Made by a program: the position numbers and the translations under genes. DNA of 64,000 nucleotides from Cheilinus undulatus (Eukaryota > Chordata > Actinopteri > Labriformes > Labridae), in NCBI RefSeq assembly GCF_018320785.1, contig NC_054867.1:54105776-54169775 (forward strand). The letters run 5' to 3'. Below, piece after piece: positions 36,011 through 47,300 of the stretch. Every line of letters starts with the position of its first letter. The stretch's first letter is position 1. The notes beneath the pieces were generated by a model. It ran no database searches, had not been told where the DNA came from, and saw only the letters and a list, made by a program, of their open reading frames with translations.

Positions 36011-39000
36011 GAGAGGATCGTATTTCTCCTGAGTGGGCGTGGCTTCAGCTCATTCAACAGACACGCCCACACCATCCTGGAGCAGATTTTCCTCCCTCAT
36101 TTTCATGATTTTGAAGTTTGATTTTATAAACTTAGAGATGTTTTATTTGACTGAAATTTGACCTGGGGGTTCATAACAGTGAGCTGTCAAACAAGAAACT
36201 TAAATACAGATTTATTTTCAGATTTATTTTTTTACGTGACAGAGTCTATAGATTATAACTTACAACATTTCTGTTTTCAGCTGTGCTATCAGGTACACAT
36301 TTCAAAAACAGCATTAATTGTTGATTTCTTCTTCTTCTGTGGTGTCTGCAGACAGTTCAGATCATGATCGGCGTCTTGGTCCTCTTGACCGGTATCGTCA
36401 CGCTGTTTTCCGGGCTTAATTTTGGAATAGTCAGCGGTTTCTTTGTTTGGGGTGCCGGCTTTGTGAGTATTGATTGTTTTTTCTTAATGATAAAGCCATA
36501 ATATTTGTTTAAATAAATCAATATAATATTACTAACTGTTTGTCTTGTAAAGTGGTTTCTATATAAAAAAACATCACAAAATATTGTTTAAAATATCACT
36601 CATTAAATATTTCATTCACTAAAAGTTCTATTAAATTACAAACAACATCCTTTGAGAATGTGATAATAAAGAAAACTGATATTTTAAAATGTTGCAACTA
36701 AAAAACATTTAATTAAATAGTTTTTAATTAAGAGAATAAAACAATAAATCATCTTTAATAAAATGTTCACAAATGAGCCATGATTTAACAAAATATGTTT
36801 AGGTTAAACTTTTTGTTTATCAACATTTAAATTAAAAAATGTTAATTAAATAATAATTAAATTGTAAAAAATACTAAAATGATGAATTATCAGTGATTAA
36901 AAAATGCCACAAATTACAAATGTACCAACACCCCCCACCCCCCAAAATTAAGGTAAGCTTTTTGATGCTAAATATTTAAAATAAAAAATGTTAAATTTTA
37001 TGTTATATTATTTTTAATGAGCAGGAGATATTTCTTTTTAAAGAATTAAACAGTTCAATCAATTGCCATTTTATGTCTTTTTTGTTGTTGTTGTTTGTTT
37101 TTTGCTTTTTTTAATGTTCCATAAATTTAGGAGCAGTAAATAATTCAGGTATTGAGTTCAGCTTTTTCAAATGTTCAGTAAAGTGTTTGAGAGTATTTAT
37201 CTGAATAAATATCTCTGTATCAGACTTAAACGATCTTTGTTTATATTCTGACATATCTGACATTCATATATTTCAGAGGAATATTCTGTCTAAATAATCG
37301 TCTTTTCGACAATCAAACTAATTCTGTGTTAAAGTTCATCGTTTATTCAATGTTGTTTTGTGTCTCGTTCTCAGTACATCACCTCCGGTGCGCTCACAGT
37401 GGCTGCTGGGAAATCTCTCAGTCGCTGTCTGGTGAGTGACTTCCTGTTGTCCAGAATCCTGTTACTTCCTGTGTGTGTTGCTGTCATGTGATTGTTAAAA
37501 TCATGAGAATCAGTGTAGGTTTCCCAGCTTCATTTCATGTCATCTATATGAACACACTTCTTTCATTGATTTCTGGCCTGTATCTGGCATGTCTCTCTGT
37601 CTATTTCTTAATCAGATATTCTCATCCTGTCCTGTGCTGTCTGACCTTCATTTAGCCGTCTGTGACCTCTAATATAGATATTATTGTTGTACCTGTCTGG
37701 CTCTGTCTTTCCTCTCATGTGTCTCTTCTCTCCCAGGTCAACACTGCTTTGGGTTTCAACGTGGTTTCCTCGGTAGCAGCATTCGCCGCCATCATCCTGT
37801 ACAGTTTTGATGCTGCAGAAGTGATGTCTCCCTGCTTTAGTTACGACTGCATGGTAATGTCTTCAGATGATATTTATGTATTACATCCTCAAGATAATCA
37901 CAGCTAAAAAAACCTAAAATCATCATCATCTTAATCAGTCTCATGTAGGTTTTCAGCAGAGCTTTGTTGTCAGCCTCTTGATTATCTAAACATAAAAAAC
38001 TGGTTTTGTTAAATCTTTCCTAGACCTCCATCAGGTAATGAGGTGGATTACAGGTGAATCAGGTTCAGCATCTCCAAGTCTGAGGTCCTGGTTTTCTGCT
38101 GTCTGTAGTGGATTAGTCCCCCTGGTGAGGAGTGAGTCAGAACCTCATGTGAAGGAGGTAAAGTATCTGGATGTTAGGGTTAAGTTTGTTCACTGAAAGG
38201 CTAAAATAAAACATGAGATTATCAGGAGGATTGGTTTAGCATCAGCAGTGACATGTCTCACTGATGATCAGGAAATTTAAGTCTATGGTGAGAACTGTTA
38301 CATCTATGGTCAAGATCTCTGGGTGTTTTGTCAGGATATCTGAGTCTTTAGTCAGGAGCTTTAGGTTTTAGATCAAAATCCCAGGGACTATGGTCGAGAT
38401 CTCAGCCTGTGGTTATCAGCATTAGGTTGATGGTCATGATTTTTAGGTCTATGGTGAGAAGCACTTGGTCGATGTTCACTATCTCTGGGTCTGTAGTGAG
38501 GAGCATTATTTCTATGGACATGATCACTGGGTTGTAGTCAGGAGGATTAGGTCTGTGGTAATAATCTCTGGGTCTGTGGTCAGGACTATTAGGTCTGTGG
38601 TAGTTTTATTTCCCTGTTAAAATAAAGGATAAAAAAAGAAAAAAACAATTCTGGGTCTGTGGTTAGGAGCTTAGGGTACCGCCTCATGTAAAAATTTGGC
38701 CTTTGACGCATCATTATTCACAAATAGATGCTGGATTTTTAAAAAATAATTCTGTTGTTGAACACTCTTAGCCGTAGTCTTAGTCAACAAAATTAACTGG
38801 TATTATCCCCTGCCTCTGCACAGACTGACTACCACTCTGTAACAGTGCTGGTCTAATGTCAGAGTTCGCTGTGCGACTGAAACGTTTATGAGACCAAAAC
38901 TGGAGATTCATGTGGCCATACTGGAGTCTGACAGTTGTGCACAGCCTGAGTTCTCACACTGATGAGTGAAATCAGGACGGACCAGGACTTTCCCTGTACC

Positions 39001-39770
39001 TCCTCATGTAAAAGTTTGGCCTTTTCCCCTTCTTATACAAAAATAAATGCTGGGCTTTTTAAAAAGAAAATACTGCAGATGTTTGAAACGCTGAGCCCAC
39101 AATAAAAACAGTCAGGACTATTAGGTCTGTCTTAATTATGTCTGGGTTTGTGGTCAGCAGTGTTAGGTCTGCTTTACAAATGAAATCTGACTGATTAATT
39201 TGATTGATGTGTCTGTCTTTCCGTTACAGATTATGAGTTCGAGTTTTTCAGGGGTCCTGTTGGTGTTCCATGTCTTGGAGTTTGCCGTTTCCCTGACCGT
39301 CTCTATCTTTGCCTGTAGAGCTACCTGTAACTGCTGTGACAACCAGGTGAGTTCATACTGACAGGTACCTGGTAGGTCTACCTGTAGCTGTGAATATTTA
39401 TTCATAAAAACACTGAAAATGAAACCTGATGGTTGTTCTGTGTGTGGTTGTTCGATGTTTGTTGATGTTGTGTGTCGTTGTGTAGCAACATCCGTACGTC
39501 TACTACATGCCTGCCCAGGCTCCACCACATACTGGACCTGCCACCATGGCTGGACCACCACAACAGGTAGCCCCCCCCCCCCATTATTATAGGAATGGAC
39601 CAAAATGGTCACATGATCAGTCTCTGTGGTTCTGACTGTAGTTAAATCATCACTAACATATTCTTCTATTTGTATTTGTGGTTTTACAGATTCCCAGCTT
39701 CCCAAAACCCACAGAGAACCAGGACCAGGTCCTCTCTGGACTCTATGAACCTCCGGCCTACATGGGCTGA
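35183..39770 (+). CDS. MS4A-like four-transmembrane protein, copy 3 (intact, compact)
   Basis: Exons: 35183-35326, 36352-36462, 37375-37431, 37737-37853, 39230-39346, 39486-39566, 39690-39770; 235 residues. All introns are phase 0 and GT-AG. TM1 is at about residues 46-67 ('TVQIMIGVLVLLTGIVTL'), TM2 at about 73-97, TM3 at about 107-129 and TM4 at about 148-172. The first loop is 'FSGLNFGIV'. The second loop 'EVMSPCFSYDCM' has Cys137 and Cys142, which could form a loop disulfide like that known in CD20. The C-terminal tail contains 'QHPYVYYMPAQAPPHTG' and ends PPAYMG, a PPxY motif that can bind WW-domain ubiquitin ligases (family knowledge; function here inferred). Intron 1 is the shortest of all (1,025 bases) because the 28-bp array is absent. 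AATAAA lies at 39789. Likely role: plasma-membrane signalling modulator or sensor. Confidence 0.9.
35400..36240. other. GC-box/exon-like block shared by intron 1 of copies 3-5
   Basis: Present in copies 3, 4 (about 41590-42770, broken by a MITE) and 5 (about 52910-53690) but not in 1 and 2. It contains 'gtgggcggggc', 'gatgtcacaagcccacagtg', 'gtctgttgttagctgatgtc' and then an exon-like stretch (35803-35909) read as 'ASEQRFETENRRSLFSGTES' before 'gtaagg'. A G-run (about 35927-35941) and T-run (about 35980-36005) follow in copy 3. It could be an alternative promoter or first exon, or a passive repeat. Copy 4 has lost the exon-like end. Confidence 0.35.
37854..39229. other. Intron 4 of copy 3
   Basis: Contains the old LINE fragment (38065-38275), the degenerate ~22-bp repeat (38280-38630), and sequence similar to 25900-26200 of copy 2 ('gcctctgcacagactgacta'). 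No exon other than the two flanking ones is seen. Confidence 0.55.
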
Positions 39771-40189
39771 AGAAAAGACCTGCTTTAAAATAAAATCACA
39801 TGATGACAACGTGCAATGAACACAGCCATAGAGAGTCACCATCCTGTCATTCATTTAAACATAATGTTAAGAAATGGTTGACTGAGAACCAACAATTTCA
39901 ACACTGATGCTGTGGCTAACCATGCTAACATTAACTGTACCATTGCTATTGTGACGTAATTATAGTTTTTGTGAATCATGCTGTAAATGTTCATATTATC
40001 ATTATTACTTGTTTTACTGCTGTATATTGTATTTTATTCTACGATGCCTTATAACATCTGGCAAAGGGACTGCAGATGAAAATTAGCCTCGAGGCTGACT
40101 TGGGTGAATATAGACTTGTTTGAATGTTAATTAATGTACACAGTCCTTTTTCAAATAATTAAAAAAATAAACAATAACACTAGAGCAAT

Positions 40190-40450
40190 GGATTGAGAGG
40201 TGACAAACCAAGACAAACTCAACTTCTGCAGAAGAGACCCCTCCAAGCTAGACTAAACTCTGCTAAGGACAACCTGGAGAAGGATTATGAAGACTGGAAG
40301 CGTGACCTTTGGTCAGATGAGCCTAAACTAGAGCTCTTTGGCCACAGAGACGGTGGTGATGTTTGGAGAAAGAAGGGAGAGGCGTATCACCCAGAGAACA
40401 GCGTCCCCACAGTGAAACATGGTGGTGGGAGGGTTATGCTGTGGGGACGC
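40190..40450 (+). mobile_element. Tc1-like relic D, fused to the next 5' block
   Basis: Carries '[18 protein letters not shown]' and '[10 protein letters not shown]', as in relic C, then switches within a few bases to 'cttttgggactgagtttgg' of the conserved 5' block. The Tc1 3' tail and the first ~350 bases of the block are missing, so a deletion joined them. Confidence 0.8.
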
Positions 40451-41320
40451 TTTCTTTTGGGACTGAGTTTGGAGAGTGCTGCAGGAAAAGGACTCTTATC
40501 ACCACTGTTGGATTATTCTCCTGAGGATGTAGGTATATTGTGTTTTGCATATGTGTATTACACTATTGCACTTGTATAGTGGGTGTCTGTCCTCATACAG
40601 CCTTTGACTCTCTGTTCTGGGATAAGGTTACCACAACGTCATTAGGTCGACAGATGTTTACTGGACCAGTCAATGATTAATGCGAAACGTTCGGAGAGAT
40701 AAAACTTGGAAGCGTTTTGTTATATTCCGAGAAATGTTTTTGTTTGGAGCAAATGTGTGTGTGTGTGTTTAGGTAGGTGCACATAGACACATACTACGTG
40801 CACACATGGACTGAGGTCTTTGAAAGCACGTTTAGAGAGATTCAGGGTCTCACTCATGCACCATTGTCCTGCTTGAAATAAATGTACGTCAAGGCTGCAT
40901 TCAACTCGTTCTGACTCCCGACTCATCCTTTAATGTCATATTTCTGGCTACAACAAGGACTGCCATCTTGGGGTGGATAAGCATTCTTTCCAACTGTGGA
41001 TTTTTGTTTGGGACAGAGTTGTTTTTACTCTCCAGCCACAGAGGGTTAGGATTATTTCTAAGGATTGTGTACAAGATTGTGGGACTATCTGAAGCCTAGT
41101 GTCTTGTGTAAATCTCTAAACTCATTTCCTAACACATTTACCAAGAGCAAAGGTTCATAGAGGAGAGCTGCTGTTAACTGACGCGTCTAATGTTGGTATT
41201 CAGCCCAAGGCTGCTGGATTGAGTGCTGCATTACTGGAAGTAGAGTAGACGTCAGTGATACAGATAGGGACCATAGCTGAGAGACAGAGAGCCTCAGTCA
41301 CCAACGATCTCACCTGGACG
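40451..41320 (+). promoter_or_regulatory. Conserved 5' block of MS4A copy 4 (split by a solo LTR)
   Basis: 40451-40527 and 40960-41320 together match the other 5' blocks. The piece around 'agcctagtgtcttgtgtaaa' shares a deletion with copy 5 ('agcctagtgtctagtgtaaa'), which groups copies 4 and 5. Confidence 0.5.
40528..40955 (+). mobile_element. Solo LTR of a retrovirus-like/LTR element (fossil)
   Basis: A 428-base insert beginning TGTAGG and ending CTACAACA (TG...CA form), flanked by a 4-base direct repeat AGGA (40524-40527 and 40956-40959). All other copies of the block have the empty site 'cctgaggactgcc'. An AATAAA lies at about 40879. No internal part remains, which is the usual outcome of LTR-LTR recombination. 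It is younger than the duplication that made unit 4. Orientation follows the AATAAA. Confidence 0.75.
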
Positions 41321-44300
41321 ATGTCATCGGCAGTTACAACTACATCAGGTGGCCTGGTGGTGGTCACCCAGGTGTTACCATCTAATCAACCCCAACCCCA
41401 GGACGTTCAGCAGGTGGGTCCGTGGACGCAGAGGTTCATCCAGGCATACCCGCTGGCTGTCGGGGTGAGTTATTTTATTGTTCAAAAGTGGGGGTTTTTT
41501 GTGTGTGTGTTTTTTTTTGTGTGAAACTGATATTCAGGTGTTTCCTTGTATTTTTTTTTTTTTTTTGGGGGGGGGGGTCCTGTTAGATGCTGAAGACCCT
41601 GTAAAGTGAAATCCAGAGTTTATGTCTGAACACTCTAGATATGTTGGGATCTGGTTGCTGCAAACACGTGAACACACTGAGATCTACAGTGCTTCACAAA
41701 TGTATCAGACCACCTGTCATATTTGTCTCTGAGACCATCCAGCATCATGAAGTGCTTTAATGCGGACTCTTTCATTTTCAGTCAGCTCTCCATGTTCTAC
41801 CCGTTTGAACAGGAATGAGGAATTTCAAACTGAATTCACCCAAATTTGAGCCGGCTCACTGGGCTTCTCTGAGAAATCAGAAATGAATCAAGCATAACAT
41901 TCAACCACTAAAACTCATTTTTCTGTTCAGAAATGCAAGTAAATAACTATAATTTGACATATTAATCAATAAATATTAATTTGCTTTACTATTTTTTCAG
42001 TTTTTTTGTAAATCAGTAAATTTGAAAATTCATGGAAAACAATAATAATTCTATTTTAGCATTAAAAATATCATTTGGGTTAAAGAGCTTCTACATATTG
42101 GTGTATGAACCATTGCAGAAACATCAAAAATGATGTTGGTAATTCCCAATGCTGTTAATTTAGGGCAGCTGTGGCATAAACCTTACTTTGGGTGGTGGTA
42201 TAATAAATTTGTTAAGCACCGTACATGTGACTGAATTCTGGATTTAGACTGTTTGAAAGTTTTTCATCTCTTTCCTGGCTTGGTTTTTTTATGTGGGCGG
42301 GGCTAATATGTGGGCTGGTGATGTCACAAGCCCACAGTGGGGAATGACTCCGCCCCTCTAACACTCCAATCTACAATCACAGAGCAGTTCATCTCAGTCC
42401 AGTCTGTTGTTAGCTGATGTCACTGCCTTTATTCAAAGTTAACAGTCAGTTAAATGCTGATTTTTTGTTCATTGTGAGGTAAATTTACCAAATCTATCAG
42501 CCACAGTGGTCTATGGATCACTGAAAGCATCAGAGCAGAGATTTGAGCCAGAAAATATTTCTCTTGAGTGGGCGTGGCTTCAGCTCATTCAACAGACACG
42601 CCCACACCATCCTGAGCAGATTTTACTGCCTCATTTTTCATGATTTTGAAGCTTAATTTTATAAACTTAGAGATGTTTTGTTTCACTGAAATTTGACCTG
42701 AGGGTTTAAAACACAGTTAGTGGTCATACAACAAACCAAAATACAGGTTTTTTCACTTTACAGAGTCTTTGAAAGTCTCAGAGACATTAAAAATGAAATG
42801 ATCAGAGTCTACAGTAGACGATCACAATAATGGATATGTTTATAACTAGAGTCATATCAGCTGATTGGAGCAGGAAGAGCATATTAAAAGTTCTATTAGG
42901 GTTCTCCAATCATAAATTCTGGTCGTTGTTCAGCACTGTACTGGCCATCACTTTATTTTATATGACTACTCTAATTGCCCCAAAAAGTAGGGAAATTTGT
43001 TCACTAATGGCATTAAAGTTTTGAAATTATTAAAGGTTTTCTCTAGGTAAATGTGATCGTCTCTCTATACTGATATAAAGCTCATTAAGTTAGCTAATTA
43101 TGCTTGTCTATGTTATATGACAGAGTATACAGAATTTAGTTTAAATGATAGTGTATACAGTATTTAGTTTATATAAGAGAGTAGACAGTATAAAGTTTAC
43201 ATGACAGAGTATACAGTATTTAGTTTATATAAGAGAGTAGACAGTATAAAGTTTACATGACAGAGTATACAGTATTTAGTTTACATGATAGAGTATACAG
43301 GATTTAGTTTACATGACAGAGTATACAGTATTTAGTTTACATGACAGAGTATACAGTATTTAGTTTACATGATAGAGTATACAGTATTTAGTTTACATGA
43401 TAGAGTATACAGTATTTAGTTTACATGATAGAGTATACAGTATTTAGTTTACATGATAGAGTATACAGTATTTAGTTTACATGATAGAGTATACAGTATT
43501 TAGTTTCCATGATAGAGTATACAGTATTTAGTTTACATGACAGAGTATACAGTATTTAGTTTACATGACAGAGTATACAGTATTTAGTTTACATGATAGA
43601 GTATACAGTATTTAGTTTCCATGATAGAGTATACAGTATTTAGTTTACATGACAGAGTATACAGTATTTAGTTTACATGACAGAGTATACAGTATTTAGT
43701 TTACATGACAGAGTATACAGTATTTAGTTTACATGATAGAGTATACAGTATAAAGTTTACATGACAGAGTATACAGTATTTAGTTTACATGATAGAGTAT
43801 ACAGTATTTAGTTTACATGATAGAGTAGACAGTATTTAGTTTACATGACAGAGTAGACAGTATTTAGTTTACATGACAGAGTATACAGTATTTAGTTTAC
43901 ATGACAGAGTATACAGTATTTAGTTTACATGACAGAGTATACAGTATTTAGTTTACATGATAGAGTATACAGTATTTAGTTTACATGATAGAGTATACAG
44001 TATTTAGTTTACATGATAGAGTATACAGTATTTAGTTTACATGATAGAGTATACAGTATTTAGTTTACATGATAGAGTATACAGTATTTAGTTTACATGA
44101 CAGAGTATACAGTATTTAGTTTACATGATAGAGTATACAGTATTTAGTTTACATGATAGAGTATACAGTATTTAGTTTACATGATAGAGTATACAGTATT
44201 TAGTTTACATGATAGAGTATACAGTATTTAGTTTACATGATAGAGTATACAGTATTTAGTTTACATGATAGAGTATACAGTATTTAGTTTACATAATAGA

Positions 44301-47300
44301 GTATACAGTATTTAGTTTACATGATAGAGTATACAGTATTTAGTTTACATGACAGAGTATACAGTATTTAGTTTACATGATAGAGTATACAGTATTTAGT
44401 TTACATAATAGAGTATACAGTATTTAGTTTACATGATAGAGTATACAGTATTTAGTTTACATGATAGAGTATACAGTATTTAGTTTACATGACAGAGTAT
44501 ACAGTATTTAGTTTACATGATAGAGTATACAGTATTTAGTTTACATGATAGAGTATACAGTATTTAGTTTACATGATAGAGTATACAGTATTTAGTTTAC
44601 ATGACAGTATACAGTATTTAGTTTACATGATAGAGTATACAGTATTTAGTTTACATGATAGAGTATACAGTATTTAGTTTACATGATAGAGTATACAGTA
44701 TTTAGTTTACATGATAGAGTATACAGTATTTAGTTTACATGACAGAGTATACAGTATTTAGTTTACATGATAGAGTATACAGTATTTAGTTTACATGATA
44801 GAGTATACAGTATTTAGTTTACATGACAGAGTATACAGTATTTAGTTTACATGATAGAGTATACAGTATTTAGTTTACATGATAGAGTATACAGTATTTA
44901 GTTTACATGATAGAGTATACAGTATTTAGTTTACATGATAGAGTATACAGTATTTAGTTTACATGACAGAGTATACAGTATTTAGTTTACATGATAGAGT
45001 ATACAGTATTTAGTTTACATGATAGAGTATACAGTATTTAGTTTACATGATAGAGTATACAGTATTTAGTTTACATGATAGAGTATACAGTATAAAGTTT
45101 ACATGACAGAGTATACAATATTTAGTTTACATGATTGAGAATTCAGTGCATTGATAATAACTTCCAGCATTTGAGGTACACATTTGAACAACAGCATTAA
45201 TTGTTTATTTCTTCTTCTTCTGTGGTGTCTGCAGACGGTTCAGATCATGATTGGTGTCTTGGTCCTCTTGTCTGGTATCGTCATGATAATCCAAGAGGAC
45301 ACTCTAGGAGCGTTCAGCGGTTTCTTTGTGTGGGGTGTTGGCTTTGTGAGTATTTATTATTTTTTCTTGACTAATGATAAAGTCATAGTATTTGACAAAA
45401 TAAATCAATATAACATGACTAAATATTTGTCTTGTAAATTTGTTTGAATATAGAAACCTCATAAAAATATCGTTAACTACAAATATCATTATTTAAACAT
45501 GTTATTTACTAAAAGCTCTATGACATTACAGATGATATTCTCTGAGAATGTGATAAATGAAGTAAACTGATATTTCAAAATGTTGCAGAAAAAAAAACAT
45601 TTTTTTAAATTGTAAAAAAATACTAAAAGAAATTTTTATTGATTAAAAAAATGCCACAAATTACACATTTTACAAAACAAAAAAAAATTAAGTTTAAGTT
45701 TTTTATTATTAATTTTTGACATAAAAAAGGTTAAAAGATTTTTCATAAATATTGAGAAGGTACAGAGATTTTAATTATTTGCCATTTTTATTTCTTTAAT
45801 TTTTTAAAAGATTTTTTAGATGTTCCATAAATTTAGGAGCAGTAAATAAATTTTGGTATTGATTTCAGCTCATTTAAATGTTCAATAAAGTGTTTGAGAG
45901 TATTTATCTGAATAAACATCTATCTATCAAACTAAAATGAGGTTTGTTTACATTCTGACATATCTGACATTCATATATTTCAGAGGAATATTCTGTCTAA
46001 ATAATCATCTTTTCAACAGTCAAACTAATTCTGTGTTAAAGTTCATCGTTTATTCAATGTTGTTTTGTGTCTCGTTCTCAGTACATCACCTCTGGTGCGC
46101 TCACAGTGGCTGCTGGGAAATCTCTCAGTCGCTGTCTGGTGAGTGACTTCCTGTTGTCCAGAATCCTGTTACTTCCTGTGTGTGTTGCTGTCATGTGATT
46201 GTTAAAATCATGAGAATCAGTGTAGGTTTCCCAGCATGCTTCATTTCATGTCACCTATATAAACACATTTTTTTCATCCATTTCTGACCTGTTTTTTGCA
46301 TGTCTCTCTGTCAATTTCGTAATCATCGTAAATCCTCAAATAAAGACCGGGACCTTTATTTACAAAATTGATGGGGGCACCAGGCCTTTATAAGAAGGAG
46401 GTTCTTTATTTAGAGCCAGGCCTTTATTTTAAAAACTCTGTCTGAACAACGTTAACAGCTCATATTTTCATCCAAAGCAAATAACATAACTGATAATAAA
46501 ATTTCAGCAGCTGGACATATGGATATATAATTATTACCTCCACCAAGGAGGTTATGTGATTGGGTGGGTTTGTTAGTTTGTTAGTTTTTCAGCAACATAA
46601 CTCAAGAAGTTGTGGACGGATTTTGATGAAATTTTCAGGAAATGTCAGAAGAACTGATTAGATTTTGGGACAGATGCAGATCATCGTCTCGACCCAGGAA
46701 TTTTTTTTTGAGGATTCTTTACTATTGGGAGATAGGGCTAATGGCGGAGGTCTGTGCTGTTACCACTTTGCACCAGGAGATGGCGGACATGAGTAACTTC
46801 AGTCCTAGCAGCATTTTTGGGTGTGTTTCTATTCAAAGTTTTGGAGTTTATAGAGTTTGAAAGACGCATGCCCGGCTAAGGAGACGAGTCGGAGCGTAAC
46901 AGAGAGAAAGACAGTGAATTGTAGCGACAATACTCACAATGCTGGGAGGAGTAGAGGAATATTCATCCTGTGCCATGACTTTCAGTCGCCTAGTGAGACC
47001 ATGGGTGCATCTGTCGGCACCCTTAGCGAAGCCGATGCTTTGCCTCACTGTGTTTCCACCCCACCGGGGAGGGAGTAGTCAGCGATTGCCGTGGTGGGGG
47101 GCACGTGGGGATAGATCCAGGAATTTTTGAAAGGATTCTTCTCTATTGGGAGATAGGGCTAATGGCGGAGGTCTGCGCTCTCTGAGTGCTTTTCTAGTTC
47201 TGTTTTTTAACCTTCCCACTAATTTTACCATAAAAAAGAGTGTCTTGATTAGGTAAATGAATAAAATGTTCAGTAATTACATAGAAATGACCTTGAATTT

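Noticed and set aside
39163-39705. 180-codon minus-strand frame over exons 5-7 of copy 3 (similar ones at 13632, 26710, 49111, 59339)
   Set aside because: It is the antisense shadow of real exons 5-7 with their introns. The sense strand explains the conservation.
43120-45140. 28-bp repeats considered as a CRISPR-like array
   Set aside because: Units are directly adjacent with no spacers, in an intron of a vertebrate gene. It is a plain minisatellite.
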